The position numbers and the translations under genes are program-made. 64,000 bases of DNA from Clostridia bacterium (GTDB lineage: Bacteria; Bacillota; Clostridia; Christensenellales; QALW01), in contig CAAGID010000018.1 of the NCBI GenBank assembly GCA_900769815.1, forward strand, positions 28,260 through 92,259, read 5' to 3'. The notes under the pieces were generated by a model. The model was not told the origin of the DNA, did no database searches, and saw only the letters and a list, made by a program, of their open reading frames with translations. Shown piece after piece: positions 26,882 through 35,964 of this stretch (position 1 is its first letter; each line of letters begins with the position of its first letter).

Positions 26882-27643
26882 ATGTCAGAAAAATCAGTTA
26901 TCTCAATGAAGGGCTTGCTTGAAGCAGGCGTACACTTCGGTCACCCCACACGTAGATGGAACCCCAAAATGGCTCCTTACATCTTTACAGAGCGTAACGG
27001 CATCTACATCCTTGACCTTCAGAAGACAGTTAAAAAGGTTGAAGAAGCATATTCTTTCATCTTTGATGTTGCTTCAGCGGGTGGAACAATTCTTTTTGTT
27101 GGTACAAAGAAGCAGGCTCAGGAATCAATTGAATCCGAAGCAAAGCGTTGCGGTATGTACTACGTAAACCAGAGATGGGCAGGCGGTATGCTTACCAACT
27201 TTAAGACCATCCGTTCAAGAATTGAAAAACTTAAGAAAATCGAAAAAATGATTGAAGACGGCACAATGGAACTTCTTCCTAAGAAGGAACAGGCAAAGCT
27301 TATGAAAGAAAAAGCAGAGCTTGATGCAAACTTTGGCGGTATCCGTGAAATGAATGGTCTTCCCGCTGCAATGTTTGTTGTTGACCCCCGCAAGGAAGCA
27401 AATGCTATTCACGAAGCTAAGATTCTTGGTATTCCTGTTGTTGCTATTGTTGATACAAACTGCGATCCTGATGATGCAGATTATGTAATCCCCGGCAATG
27501 ATGATGCTATTCGTGCTGTAAAACTTCTTGCTGGCACAATGGCAAATGCTGTTATCGAGGCAAACAACGGTGAATCATTCGAAGTTGAAGAAACAACTGA
27601 AGAAGTAGTTGAAGAAGTTGTAGAAGAAGCAACTGAAGCATAA
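26882..27643 (+). CDS. rpsB: 30S ribosomal protein S2
   Basis: S2 joins late in 30S assembly and helps S1 bind. The 253-residue product opens with the typical [22 protein letters not shown] and shows [16 protein letters not shown] and [26 protein letters not shown] motifs (quoted here only in part as [12 protein letters not shown]). The C-terminal tail is unusually glutamate-rich after residue 235. AAGGAGG lies upstream. It precedes tsf by 17 bases. Confidence 0.97.
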   Translation: MSEKSVISMKGLLEAGVHFGHPTRRWNPKMAPYIFTERNGIYILDLQKTVKKVEEAYSFIFDVASAGGTILFVGTKKQAQESIESEAKRCGMYYVNQRWAGGMLTNFKTIRSRIEKLKKIEKMIEDGTMELLPKKEQAKLMKEKAELDANFGGIREMNGLPAAMFVVDPRKEANAIHEAKILGIPVVAIVDTNCDPDDADYVIPGNDDAIRAVKLLAGTMANAVIEANNGESFEVEETTEEVVEEVVEEATEA

Positions 27644-27660
27644 TTTAGGAGGAAAATACA

Positions 27661-28311
27661 ATGGCAGAAATTACCGCTAAAGCAGTTAATGATTTAAGAA
27701 TTAAAATGGGCGTTGGCTTAATGGATTGCAAGCGTGCACTTGTTGAAGCTGACGGTGATGAAGAAAAAGCAATCAAGATTCTTCGCGAAAAAGGTCTTGC
27801 TACAGCAGCTAAAAAGCAGTCAAGAATTGCTGCTGAAGGTATCGTTGAGAGCTACATTCATATGGGCGGCAAAATCGGCGTTCTTCTTGAAGTGAACTGC
27901 GAAACAGACTTTGTTGCAAAGACAGACGCTTTCAAGGCACTTGTTCATAATATTGCTATGCATATCGCAGCAGCAAATCCTGCATATCTTAACCGTGATG
28001 AAGTTCCTGCTGACGTTGTTGAGAAGGAAAAGGAAATCATCCGCAACCAGGCTCTTAACGAAGGTAAGAAGGAAGCTTTTGTTGATAAGATTATCGAAGG
28101 CAGAATTGGTAAATTCTATAAAGAAAACTGTCTTATGGAACAGCAGTATATGCTTGATCCTGATCAGACAATTGAATCTCTTGTAACTGAAGCTATTGCA
28201 AAAATCGGTGAAAAAATTACAATTCGTCGTTATACACGTTATGCAATGGGCGAAGGCTTAGAAAAGAGACAGGATAATTTTGCTGAAGAAGTTATGAGCC
28301 AGATGGGCTGA
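27661..28311 (+). CDS. tsf: Elongation factor Ts
   Basis: EF-Ts exchanges GDP for GTP on EF-Tu. The N-terminal UBA-like domain shows the conserved [19 protein letters not shown], and the core has [18 protein letters not shown] with the TDFV motif that enters EF-Tu. At 216 residues it is the short form of the family, with a reduced second core region compared with the roughly 300-residue enzymes of many Firmicutes. It ends just before a strong terminator. Confidence 0.96.
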   Translation: MAEITAKAVNDLRIKMGVGLMDCKRALVEADGDEEKAIKILREKGLATAAKKQSRIAAEGIVESYIHMGGKIGVLLEVNCETDFVAKTDAFKALVHNIAMHIAAANPAYLNRDEVPADVVEKEKEIIRNQALNEGKKEAFVDKIIEGRIGKFYKENCLMEQQYMLDPDQTIESLVTEAIAKIGEKITIRRYTRYAMGEGLEKRQDNFAEEVMSQMG

Positions 28312-28321
28312 TAGAAAATTT

Positions 28322-28348
28322 AGGAACACTTTTAGTGTTCCTTTTTTT
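28322..28348 (+). terminator. Terminator after tsf
   Basis: AGGAACACT pairs perfectly with AGTGTTCCT around a TTT loop (28322-28342), followed by a run of T. Confidence 0.92.
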
Positions 28349-28365
28349 AAGTACGGAGGTTTTAT

Positions 28366-29088
28366 ATGGCATATAAAAGAGTTTTGCTTAAATTAAGCGG
28401 TGAAGCATTGGGAGATAATGGCAAAGGTTTTAATTTTGATACTGTTGCTCACGTTGCTGAACAGATTTCAAAACTTTCAGATAGCGGAGTAGAAGTAGGT
28501 ATTGTTATCGGTGCAGGTAATATTTGGCGTGGCAGACAAGGTAACGATATGGACCGTGTTGCAGCTGACCATATGGGTATGCTTGCAACTATAATTAACT
28601 CCATTGCAATGAAAGATGCTATTGAAAAATTCGGTAAAAAATGTTATGTAATGACAAGTATTGAAATGGATAGTGTGGCTGAACATTTTTCTGCACGCAG
28701 AGCCAAAAAGTATCTTAGTAACGGCGATATATGTATTTTTGCAGGTGGAACAGGTAGTCCCTTCTTTTCAACGGATACCGCTGCTGCATTAAGAGCGGCT
28801 GAAATTTCTGCTGATGCAATTCTTCTTGCTAAAAATATTGATGGCGTTTATAACGCAGACCCTAGAAAAGATGAAAATGCAAAGAGATATCAGTCAATTC
28901 CCTTTAATCAGGTTCTTGCTGATAGACTTCAGGTTATGGATAGCACGGCAACTGCTATTTGTATGGATAACAATATTCCCGTAATAGTTTTTGCATTAAA
29001 TGAGAAAGATAGTATAAGCAGAGTTTCTTCGGGCGAAGCACTCGGAACTGTCGTGAAAAACGATATTGAAACGATTTTTTATAATTAA
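28366..29088 (+). CDS. pyrH: UMP kinase
   Basis: PyrH phosphorylates UMP to UDP, a step in pyrimidine supply. The 240-residue protein shows amino-acid-kinase fold signatures: KRVLLKLSGEALGD at the N-terminus, GIVIGAGNIWRGRQG, the AGGTGSPFFSTDTAAALRA substrate site and LAKNIDGVYNADPRKD. CGGAGG lies before the ATG. The rpsB-tsf-pyrH-frr-uppS-cdsA order is widely conserved. Confidence 0.97.
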   Translation: MAYKRVLLKLSGEALGDNGKGFNFDTVAHVAEQISKLSDSGVEVGIVIGAGNIWRGRQGNDMDRVAADHMGMLATIINSIAMKDAIEKFGKKCYVMTSIEMDSVAEHFSARRAKKYLSNGDICIFAGGTGSPFFSTDTAAALRAAEISADAILLAKNIDGVYNADPRKDENAKRYQSIPFNQVLADRLQVMDSTATAICMDNNIPVIVFALNEKDSISRVSSGEALGTVVKNDIETIFYN

Positions 29089-29112
29089 ATATTTATTTAT
29101 GTAAAAAAATTC

Positions 29113-29142
29113 AAAAAAGATGCAATTATGCATCTTTTTTTC
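29113..29142 (+). terminator. Terminator after pyrH
   Basis: AAAAAAGATGCA (29113-29124) pairs with TGCATCTTTTTT (29129-29140) around ATTA. The arms are perfect and end in T residues; the same structure could work on the opposite strand. Confidence 0.88.
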
Positions 29143-29171
29143 TTGAAAAAAAGTCCATTATTTGGTATTAT
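29143..29171 (+). promoter_or_regulatory. Promoter of the frr-uppS-cdsA-dxr-rseP-ispG operon
   Basis: TTGAAA at 29143-29148 and TATTAT at 29166-29171 with a 17-base spacer, directly after the pyrH terminator and 40 bases before frr. Confidence 0.65.
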
Positions 29172-29211
29172 ATATATAAGATTAAAATATATTATTTTCG
29201 GAGGATTTTTT

Positions 29212-29781
29212 ATGGCAAATGAATTTGTAATGGAAGTCGAAATGCTCAGTGAAGAAAAAATGACTAAAACTGTTAACGTTCTTAAGGATAATTTAGGCTC
29301 AATTCGTGCAGGAAGGGCAAACCCCAAAGTTCTTGATAAAGTTCTTGTTGAATATTATGGAACAATGTCTCCCATTGTGCAAGTTGCAAACGTTTCCGTT
29401 CCCGAACCTCGTATTTTAATGATTTCACCTTGGGATGGTTCAATGATTGATCCCATTTGTAAGGCTATTCAGATGTCTGATCTTGGAATCAACCCTAATA
29501 CAGATGGTAAGGTTATTCGTCTTATTTTCCCTGAACTTAACGAAGAAAGACGTCTTGAACTTACAAAACAGGTTAAAAAGTATGCAGAGGATGCTAAAGT
29601 TGCTATTCGTTCTATTCGTCGCGATGCAATTGACCAGTATAAAAAACTTAAAAAAGATTCTCAAATTACTGAGGATGATGAAAAGCGTGCAGGCGATTCA
29701 ATGCAGAAGATGACTGATAAATTTATAAATAACATTGATGCAGTTTCACATGATAAGGAAAAGGAATTGCTTTCAATCTAA
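29212..29781 (+). CDS. frr: Ribosome recycling factor
   Basis: RRF splits post-termination ribosomes with EF-G. I start it at the ATG at 29212 behind CGGAGGA; the frame stays open further upstream but that part crosses the pyrH terminator and the promoter. The 189-residue product shows LGSIRAGRANPKVLDKV, PWDGSMIDPICKAI and FPELNEERRLELTKQVKK, all standard RRF motifs. It begins a tightly packed operon that ends with ispG. Confidence 0.97.
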   Translation: MANEFVMEVEMLSEEKMTKTVNVLKDNLGSIRAGRANPKVLDKVLVEYYGTMSPIVQVANVSVPEPRILMISPWDGSMIDPICKAIQMSDLGINPNTDGKVIRLIFPELNEERRLELTKQVKKYAEDAKVAIRSIRRDAIDQYKKLKKDSQITEDDEKRAGDSMQKMTDKFINNIDAVSHDKEKELLSI

Positions 29782-29792
29782 TAAGGTGTATT

Positions 29793-30482
29793 ATGGAAAA
29801 AATGTCATTGCCAAAGCATGTTGCTATTATAATGGATGGTAATGGAAGATGGGCAAAAAAACGTGGGTTACCCCGTAGTTTTGGTCATAAAGTTGGCACA
29901 GAAAATGTACGCAAAATCGTTAAATACTGTTCTAAAAAAGATATTGGGTATTTAACGGTTTATGCATTTTCAACTGAAAATTTTAAACGTCCGCAGGATG
30001 AAGTTTCAACTTTGATGAAGCTTTTGATTGAATATTTCAATAAAGAAACCGAAGAATTAAGGAAGAATGGTGTTCGCCTTAATGTTATCGGAGATATTTC
30101 TTGTTTTCCTTCCGCGGTGCAAGAGGCTATAGCGAATGGTATAGAAAAAACAAAAGAATGTACAAAGCTTGTTTTTACAATTGCTCTTGCTTACGGGGCA
30201 CGTGCTGAAATGGTAAAAGCCGTTAAAGATATTATTGCAAGCGGAGTTAAAGAAATTAACGAAGAAACAATTTCGGATTATTTATATACTTTTGACTTAC
30301 CTGACCCTGACCTTATAATAAGAACAAGCGGAGAAGAAAGATTATCAAATTTTCTCTTATATCAGGCAGCATATTCAGAATTCTATTTTACCGACGTGTT
30401 GTGGCCGGATTTTGATGAAAATGAGTTTGATAAAGCATTAGAAGAGTACTCAAGACGTAACAGACGTTACGGAGGTGTGTAA
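29793..30482 (+). CDS. uppS: Undecaprenyl diphosphate synthase
   Basis: UppS elongates farnesyl diphosphate with isopentenyl units to the C55 lipid carrier for wall polymers. The 229-residue protein shows HVAIIMDGNGRWAKKRG with the catalytic aspartate, the YLTVYAFSTENFKRP segment and DPDLIIRTSGEERLSNFLL with the downstream YSEFYFTDVLWPDF. It lies 11 bases after frr and next to cdsA, dxr and ispG, so a consumer and two suppliers of the isoprenoid precursor pool are transcribed together. Confidence 0.97.
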   Translation: MEKMSLPKHVAIIMDGNGRWAKKRGLPRSFGHKVGTENVRKIVKYCSKKDIGYLTVYAFSTENFKRPQDEVSTLMKLLIEYFNKETEELRKNGVRLNVIGDISCFPSAVQEAIANGIEKTKECTKLVFTIALAYGARAEMVKAVKDIIASGVKEINEETISDYLYTFDLPDPDLIIRTSGEERLSNFLLYQAAYSEFYFTDVLWPDFDENEFDKALEEYSRRNRRYGGV

Positions 30483-30483
30483 T

Positions 30484-31326
30484 ATGGAGCTTTTGAAACG
30501 CGTTATAAGTGCGGCAATTCTTATATCCATTTTGGTAGTGTTTATTATTCTTGGCGGATATTATATGGTTGTATTAGCGGCAATTGTTGCTGTTCTTATG
30601 ATGTTTGACGTGACAGGTGTATTAAAAAAAGGCGAACTCAAACCTCAAAGAATCGTACTTTTATTGACTTCTTTGGCTATTGTGCCTGCCGTTATGTTTA
30701 AGCAGATGACGGGATACTTTTTACTTGTTGCCGCAGCATTTTCTGTTATGACCGTTTGCGTTATATTCAGTAAAAAACCGGATTTTAAGTCACTAATTAG
30801 CAGTTTTTTTGCTCTTGTTTATCCATTAATGCCTGCCACTTTACTTGTTTATTTAACTGTACGAGATGTGGTTAATAGCAATAGGATAGGTATTATTTTA
30901 TGTGTAGGTGCTGTTCTTTGTGCAGCACTTTCTGATACATTTGCTTATTTTTTTGGTAAGTTCTTTGGCAAAAGGAAGTTATGCCCTCAGATAAGCCCCA
31001 AAAAGACTATTGTCGGTTCTGTTGCATCATTCTTTGGCGGTGCGGTAGGTGGTGTTATTATGGGCTTGTTTTTGGCTGAAGCACTAGCAAAAGAGCCTGT
31101 TAACGCAATCGAATTATTAGATTGGATTATTTTAGGTATTGCTTGTGGCGGATTCTCACAGATCGGTGATTTAACTGCAAGTATGCTTAAACGTTACTGT
31201 AATGTTAAGGATTACGGAAATTACATACCCGGGCATGGTGGAATTATGGATAGAATGGATAGCATAATCACTTGTCTGATCGCTATTGTAGTTTATTTAC
31301 AAATTTTTATACCGGAGTTATTATGA
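30484..31326 (+). CDS. cdsA: Phosphatidate cytidylyltransferase
   Basis: CdsA makes CDP-diacylglycerol from phosphatidate and CTP at the membrane. The ATG at 30484 follows GGAGGT by 7 bases; a GTG at 30475 is in frame but lies inside that site. The 280-residue protein is polytopic, with about seven or eight membrane segments. The family signature near the C-terminus is present: SDTFAYFFGKFFGKRKL, SPKKTIVGS and the DLTASMLKRYCNVKDYG to GHGGIMDRMDS end. It overlaps dxr by 4 bases. Confidence 0.96.
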   Translation: MELLKRVISAAILISILVVFIILGGYYMVVLAAIVAVLMMFDVTGVLKKGELKPQRIVLLLTSLAIVPAVMFKQMTGYFLLVAAAFSVMTVCVIFSKKPDFKSLISSFFALVYPLMPATLLVYLTVRDVVNSNRIGIILCVGAVLCAALSDTFAYFFGKFFGKRKLCPQISPKKTIVGSVASFFGGAVGGVIMGLFLAEALAKEPVNAIELLDWIILGIACGGFSQIGDLTASMLKRYCNVKDYGNYIPGHGGIMDRMDSIITCLIAIVVYLQIFIPELL

Positions 31327-32462
31327 AAAATATAGCTATATTAGGTTCAACCGGATCTATAGGAACGCAAGCACTTGAGATTGTGCGTATGTATCCGGAC
31401 AGATTTAAAGTTGTAGGCATTGCCGCTAAGAGCAATGCTGAACTTTTATTAAAGCAAATTATTGAATTTAAGCCTGCTTTAGCGTCAATTGAGGATGAGA
31501 AGGCATATGAATCGATTAAAGACTGTATTCCTTGTGATACAGCCCTTATTTGCGGAAAAGAAGGGCTTACTGAAATAGCACAGATGGAAGAAGCCGATAT
31601 CTTGCTTGTCGCTGTTGTCGGTATTGCAGGATTACCTGCGGTTGTAAGCGGTTTAAAAGCAAATAAGAAAATTGCTTTAGCTAACAAAGAAGCACTTGTT
31701 ACCGGTGGTAAAATAGTAACAGACCTTGTTAAAGCCAATAATGATATTATTTATCCTGTTGACAGTGAACATTCAGCAATTTTTCAATGCTTACAGGGCA
31801 AAGCACAGAATATCAGAAATATTATTTTAACTGCATCAGGAGGTCCTTTTAAAAATTATTCAAAAGAACAGCTTAATTCAGTTACCGCTACTGATGCCTT
31901 AAAACATCCTACGTGGAATATGGGTAAAAAAATAACCATCGACTGTTCGACGTTGATGAATAAAGGTCTTGAAGTTATTGAGGCACGATGGCTTTTTGAT
32001 GTTTCGGTTGATAAAATTCATCCAATAATTCATCCTGAAAGCGTAGTCCATTCAGCTGTGGAATTTGAAGATGGTGCAGTAATTGCACAAATGGGCGAGC
32101 CTGATATGAAATTACCTATAATGTATGCTTTTGAATATCCTGAAAGAGTATATTCGGGGGCAGGATTTTTAGATCTTGCTAAAAGAGGAAAGCTTACCTT
32201 TTTTGAACCTGATTATGAAAAATTTCCGTGCTTAAAATTAGCCTTTGAAGCAATACGTATGGACGGAAATGTTCCTTGTGCATTGAACGCCGCAAACGAA
32301 GTGGCAGTTGATTTGTTTTTAAAGGAAAAAATTTCGTTTAATGATATTCCAAGAATTATTGAGCATACTATCTTTAATGTCGATATTATTAAGGAACCGA
32401 CAATTGATGATATATATCAAACAGATTTATTTATAAGAGAAAAAGTAATCTCGGAGGTTTAG
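31323..32462 (+). CDS. dxr: 1-deoxy-D-xylulose 5-phosphate reductoisomerase
   Basis: Dxr (IspC) converts DXP to MEP with NADPH, the committed step of the pathway begun by dxs at 11586. The 379-residue protein shows the NADPH site ILGSTGSIGTQALEI, the ALANKEALVTGG segment, the metal and substrate motif VDSEHSAIFQCL and ATWNMGKKITIDSATLMNKGLE-like text, seen here as HPTWNMGKKITIDCSTLMNK. The ATG overlaps the cdsA stop; an in-frame extension into cdsA is not needed. It is followed by rseP after one base. Confidence 0.96.
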   Translation: MKNIAILGSTGSIGTQALEIVRMYPDRFKVVGIAAKSNAELLLKQIIEFKPALASIEDEKAYESIKDCIPCDTALICGKEGLTEIAQMEEADILLVAVVGIAGLPAVVSGLKANKKIALANKEALVTGGKIVTDLVKANNDIIYPVDSEHSAIFQCLQGKAQNIRNIILTASGGPFKNYSKEQLNSVTATDALKHPTWNMGKKITIDCSTLMNKGLEVIEARWLFDVSVDKIHPIIHPESVVHSAVEFEDGAVIAQMGEPDMKLPIMYAFEYPERVYSGAGFLDLAKRGKLTFFEPDYEKFPCLKLAFEAIRMDGNVPCALNAANEVAVDLFLKEKISFNDIPRIIEHTIFNVDIIKEPTIDDIYQTDLFIREKVISEV

Positions 32463-32463
32463 T

Positions 32464-33534
32464 TTGGGCAGTATTCCGTTTATTATAATTGCCATTCTGA
32501 TGCTTGGTCTGCTTATTCTTGTACACGAATTAGGGCATTTTATAACCGGCAGACTTTTAGGTTTCAAAATAAATGAATTTTCCATCGGAATGGGGCCAAA
32601 ATTATTTTCTAAAGAGAAAAAAGGAATATTGTATTCTTTACGTGCTATTCCTATGGGCGGATTCGTTGCTTTTTACGGGGAAGATGGTGATGAAGACGAC
32701 CCTCGCGCAATGAACAATATGCCTTGGTATAAACGAGCTATTGTAATGTTTTCCGGAGCAGGCTTTAATATTCTGTTTGCTTTGATTATTACAGCAATTC
32801 TTACGATGTCTGTAGGCTATTATGCACCTGAAATTTATAGCGTAAACGAGCAATCAGGTCTTTATAACGTTGCACAAAAAGGTGATTTAATTTATGCAGT
32901 AAATGGTAAAACTCTTGCCGATGCTACAGAATTTCAAATGGAGCTTGAAAAAATTTCTGCTGATGCCGTTATAAACCTTACTATTTTAAGAAGCGGAGAA
33001 AAGATTGACTATAGTGTAAAACGTTATTTTGATGCTGAAAGCGGCGGATATCTTATTGGTATCCAAAATACTTATGGAATAGTTGAACCCGGATTTTTTG
33101 AGTCAATTGGTCATTCCTTCAGATATAACGTTTGGATGACTAAAACAATGTATAAAACCCTATGGGAGCTTGTTACGGGTAAAATCAGTCTTGAAAACGT
33201 AACGGGACCTATTTCTACCATAGGACAATTAAGCGGAATTGTTGAAGAAACAGCTAACAATGAATATGTGCAGGAGCTTAGCTTTAAAGAGAGAGCAGCA
33301 CAAGTAATTCAAACGATAACACAGCTTCTTGTAATTATAAGTATGAATCTTGCAATTATGAATCTCTTACCAATACCTGCACTTGATGGATTCAGACTTC
33401 TTTTTGCACTTATTGAAGGAGTAACAAAAAAACATATACCGAGAAAAATCGAAGGTATAATAAATGCTGCAGGTTTGATTTTTCTAATAGGGTTAATGGT
33501 TGTACTTGAGGTTTCAAAAATATTTACAGGGTGA
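32464..33534 (+). CDS. rseP: RIP metalloprotease RseP (S2P)
   Basis: RseP-type proteases cut membrane-spanning anti-sigma factors or other proteins inside the bilayer. The 356-residue protein begins at a TTG behind GGAGGT. H21-E22-x-x-H25 (HELGH) forms the zinc site in the first helix, GGFVAFYGED follows, a PDZ domain spans about residues 125-200, and the last helices hold NLLPIPALDGFRLLF with the third metal ligand. The uppS-cdsA-dxr-rseP-ispG order is conserved in Firmicutes. Confidence 0.95.
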   Translation: MGSIPFIIIAILMLGLLILVHELGHFITGRLLGFKINEFSIGMGPKLFSKEKKGILYSLRAIPMGGFVAFYGEDGDEDDPRAMNNMPWYKRAIVMFSGAGFNILFALIITAILTMSVGYYAPEIYSVNEQSGLYNVAQKGDLIYAVNGKTLADATEFQMELEKISADAVINLTILRSGEKIDYSVKRYFDAESGGYLIGIQNTYGIVEPGFFESIGHSFRYNVWMTKTMYKTLWELVTGKISLENVTGPISTIGQLSGIVEETANNEYVQELSFKERAAQVIQTITQLLVIISMNLAIMNLLPIPALDGFRLLFALIEGVTKKHIPRKIEGIINAAGLIFLIGLMVVLEVSKIFTG

Positions 33535-33539
33535 TTTTT

Positions 33540-34592
33540 ATGACAAAAGAAATAAAAATAGGAAATATATATATTGGTAACGGAAATAAAATTGCAGTAC
33601 AGTCAATGACAACTGCAGATACTGCTGACGTTGATGCAACAGTTGAACAAATTTTAAAGCTTGAAAAAGCCGGTTGCGATATTGTAAGAGCATCTGTTTA
33701 TAATATGGATGCTGCACACGCTTTTAAAGATATAAAAGAAAAAATACACATTCCGCTTGTTGCTGACGTGCATTTTGACCATAAACTTGCTATTGCCGCA
33801 GTAGAAAATGGGGCAGATAAACTGAGAATAAATCCGGGAAATATTACTGATGAAAAGGCAGTAAAAATGCTTGCTGATTGTGCAAAAAGTCATCAAGTAC
33901 CTATAAGAATTGGAGTAAATGGGGGAAGTCTTTCTCCTGAAATCAGAAAAAAATTTGGCGAAACTTCTGCAGAAGCACTTGTTGAAAGTGCAATGGAGAA
34001 TGTAAAAATTCTTGAAGACGTAGGATTTTATGATATTTGCATTTCTGTTAAGTCATCTAACGTAAGAAAAATGATTTCTGCATACAGAATTCTTAAACAA
34101 AAGTGTGATTATCCTTTACATTTAGGTGTTACTGAAGCAGGTACTGCGGATGTGGGAATAGTAAAAAATGCTATAGGTATTGGAACCCTTCTTCTTGATG
34201 GTATTGGTGATACTATACGTGTATCGTTAACAGGTGATCCTACTGAAGAGGTATATGCCGGCAAAAATATTTTAAAAAGTATTGGATTGCTTCAAGAAGG
34301 CGTTGAAATAATATCTTGTCCTATGTGTGCACGGACAAAAATCCCGCTTGAAAAAATTATTAAGCAAGTAAAAGAGGCAACTTGCGATATTAAAAAACCA
34401 ATTAAAGTTGCAATTATGGGATGCGTTGTTAATGGTCCCGGGGAAGCAAAAGATTCTGATATCGGTCTTGCGGGTGGTGGCGGAAACGGCGGTAAAGCAG
34501 TTTTATTTAAGTCAGGTCAATTACTCGCAAGCGGTAATTTGGAAAAAATGACGGAGCTTCTTATCAAAGAAATACATAATTTTACAAAATAA
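33540..34592 (+). CDS. ispG: 4-hydroxy-3-methylbut-2-en-1-yl diphosphate synthase
   Basis: IspG reduces MEcPP to HMBPP with a 4Fe-4S cluster, the penultimate MEP step. I use the ATG at 33540, placed 7 bases after AGGGTGA; a GTG at 33531 is also in frame. The 350-residue protein has the TIM-barrel part (AVQSMTTADTADVDATVEQI, PLVADVHFD, LRINPGNI) and the C-terminal ferredoxin-like part with cluster cysteines in ISCPMCARTK and VAIMGCVVNGPGEAKDSDIG. The cysteine motif reads CPMC where CPSC is more common. It is the last gene of the frr-ispG operon. Confidence 0.96.
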   Translation: MTKEIKIGNIYIGNGNKIAVQSMTTADTADVDATVEQILKLEKAGCDIVRASVYNMDAAHAFKDIKEKIHIPLVADVHFDHKLAIAAVENGADKLRINPGNITDEKAVKMLADCAKSHQVPIRIGVNGGSLSPEIRKKFGETSAEALVESAMENVKILEDVGFYDICISVKSSNVRKMISAYRILKQKCDYPLHLGVTEAGTADVGIVKNAIGIGTLLLDGIGDTIRVSLTGDPTEEVYAGKNILKSIGLLQEGVEIISCPMCARTKIPLEKIIKQVKEATCDIKKPIKVAIMGCVVNGPGEAKDSDIGLAGGGGNGGKAVLFKSGQLLASGNLEKMTELLIKEIHNFTK

Positions 34593-34614
34593 TCATATTC
34601 TTTACAAAAAACGC

Positions 34615-34643
34615 TTGACTATTATTTACAAATAATGTAAAAT
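34615..34643 (+). promoter_or_regulatory. Promoter of the small DUF6514-like gene
   Basis: TTGACT at 34615-34620 and TAAAAT at 34638-34643 with a 17-base spacer, 32 bases upstream of the ATG. Confidence 0.7.
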
Positions 34644-34675
34644 ATTACCAATAAATGTAAATTAGGTGATGTTTT

Positions 34676-34891
34676 ATGAAATGCGAAATAATAGAAACGA
34701 AAATTTATATTGAAAACGAAGAAGTAACCGTCTATGGTTTAGAATTTATATCAAACAATAATATATTAAAGCGTATTGAAAATATATTTTGTGAGTATGA
34801 TAAGATTATAGAATTAAGAAAAATTATAAATGATAATCATGTAGATATAAGACAAATTGGTTATATTATTGAGGATTATTTAATAGACTAA
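34676..34891 (+). CDS. Small DUF6514-like protein
   Basis: This 71-residue, acidic protein has no membrane segment or signal peptide. The pattern of a two-stranded start with YGLEF, then ENIFCEYDKIIELRKIIN and a final IGYIIEDYLID helix resembles the clostridial DUF6514 family, which has no known function. It has its own promoter, an AGGTGA ribosome-binding site and its own terminator, so it is a monocistronic gene and very likely expressed. Confidence 0.6.
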   Translation: MKCEIIETKIYIENEEVTVYGLEFISNNNILKRIENIFCEYDKIIELRKIINDNHVDIRQIGYIIEDYLID

Positions 34892-34937
34892 AAAAGAAAG
34901 CCATTAGAGGCTTACTAATAAAGAACTATAAAAATGC

Positions 34938-34980
34938 GGCGATACAATTTAGCTTTTATTGCTATTGTATCGCCTTATTA
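34938..34980 (+). terminator. Hairpin terminator after the DUF6514-like gene
   Basis: GGCGATACAAT (34938-34948) pairs perfectly with ATTGTATCGCC (34964-34974) around a 15-base loop, followed by TTATTACTTTT. The T-run is broken, but the stem is strong. The remaining spacer to the iclR stop at 35093 holds no gene that I can see. Confidence 0.7.
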
Positions 34981-35092
34981 CTTTTAATTAAAAATTTTGA
35001 CATAAAATTTTTGAAAGTGTTGTGACACTATGAAATATCTTTCCAAAATTTCGATGAATTTGGCAAGCTATACTATGATACACATTCTTAGT

Positions 35093-35860
35093 CTATGAAT
35101 ATTTAAGACGTCTTCCTATTTCTGCTGTTGCTTTTATAATATTGTGTTTTATAAGCTTTTCTTTTTCCGCAAATTGCTTATATTCTTCTTGTGTACATAA
35201 ATGGGCAACACCGATTGCGCCTATGCACTTTGTATATTTGAAAATAGCAGCAGCATATCCAAGTAAGATTTTACCATCATCTCTTACACTGTACGTCTGT
35301 ACAATACCATTTCTATCAATTTCTAAAAGCTTTGCCTCCAATGTTTCAAGAGATAAAACTTCGTCCCAGTGTCCTTCGGACGGAAGGCCATTTTTTTCAA
35401 AAATTCTTTTTATATCGGACTTATCCATATTTGCCATAATAATTCTGCCTGTTGCGGTGCGGTAAATATCATCAGGCATAATTTCTGAACCTTCGGGAAG
35501 TATTTTTAACGTATCTATATAGTCTATTGTATATTTCTGCCCGCCTTCAACTACTGCAAGGATTACGGAGCACCCTGTTTTCTTATTAAGCCAGCGTATC
35601 AACGGGTGGCATATCGTTGCAAATTCATTCTCATACTTTCCGTATCTTGAAAGACAGTATGTTGCTGGTCCGAGCACATAACCTTTTGCATGGGATATCT
35701 GTTTGACATAGCCCTCCATGGCGAGTGTGGATATTATGTGTGAGCAGGTTGATTTATTGATTCCCGTTATGTTGCTTATATGCAAAAGAGAAACCGGACT
35801 GTTTTTTCCTTCTGAAATTGCATTAAGTATTTTTATTGATTTTTGCACAGAACCTATCAT
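35093..35860 (-). CDS. IclR-family transcriptional regulator
   Basis: IclR proteins are winged-helix regulators that sense small acids and often control sugar-acid or aromatic breakdown. The start at 35860 follows GGGAG at a good distance; the frame stays open further upstream through the promoter. The 255-residue protein has the N-terminal helix-turn-helix (SVQKSIKILNAIS, then ITGINKSTCSHIISTLAMEGYV) and the C-terminal effector domain (ATGRIIMANMD, then QTYSVRDDGKILLGYAAAIF). It diverges from the catabolic genes at 36276-39855 with promoters back to back, so it most likely controls them and itself. Confidence 0.92.
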   Translation of the reverse strand: MIGSVQKSIKILNAISEGKNSPVSLLHISNITGINKSTCSHIISTLAMEGYVKQISHAKGYVLGPATYCLSRYGKYENEFATICHPLIRWLNKKTGCSVILAVVEGGQKYTIDYIDTLKILPEGSEIMPDDIYRTATGRIIMANMDKSDIKRIFEKNGLPSEGHWDEVLSLETLEAKLLEIDRNGIVQTYSVRDDGKILLGYAAAIFKYTKCIGAIGVAHLCTQEEYKQFAEKEKLIKHNIIKATAEIGRRLKYS

Positions 35861-35879
35861 ACTATCACTCCCTGAACCA

Positions 35880-35908
35880 ATTATATCACGAATCATTTTG
35901 AAAGTCAA
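35880..35908 (-). promoter_or_regulatory. Divergent promoter of the iclR gene
   Basis: On the minus strand TTGACT (35908-35903) and TATAAT (35885-35880) are spaced by exactly 17 bases, 19 bases before the iclR start. Confidence 0.85.
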
Positions 35909-35910
35909 TG

Positions 35911-35925
35911 TTTCATAATATGAAA
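35911..35925. promoter_or_regulatory. 15-base palindrome, candidate IclR operator
   Basis: TTTCATAATATGAAA is a perfect palindrome of 7-base arms around a central A. It starts 2 bases beyond the iclR -35 and ends 4 bases before the -35 of the forward promoter. IclR-family operators are usually palindromes of 14-15 bases placed like this. Assignment to this IclR protein is inference from position. Confidence 0.6.
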
Positions 35926-35929
35926 TTAT

Positions 35930-35958
35930 TTGACATTAATTTTTTTTAATATTATACT
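35930..35958 (+). promoter_or_regulatory. Promoter of the sugar-acid cluster
   Basis: TTGACA at 35930-35935 and TATACT at 35953-35958 with a 17-base spacer. The -35 is an exact consensus. It points to the UxuA-like gene, which begins only at 36276. Confidence 0.85.
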
Positions 35959-35964
35959 GAAAAC

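Noticed and set aside
29128..29211. An N-terminal extension of the ribosome recycling factor
   Set aside because: The extra 28 residues are encoded by the pyrH terminator and the frr promoter, and the ATG at 29212 has an excellent ribosome-binding site.
34981..35092. TTGACA near 35001 as a promoter
   Set aside because: No -10 lies at a usable distance and no gene follows on the plus strand. The stretch is the spacer after a terminator and before the iclR stop codon.
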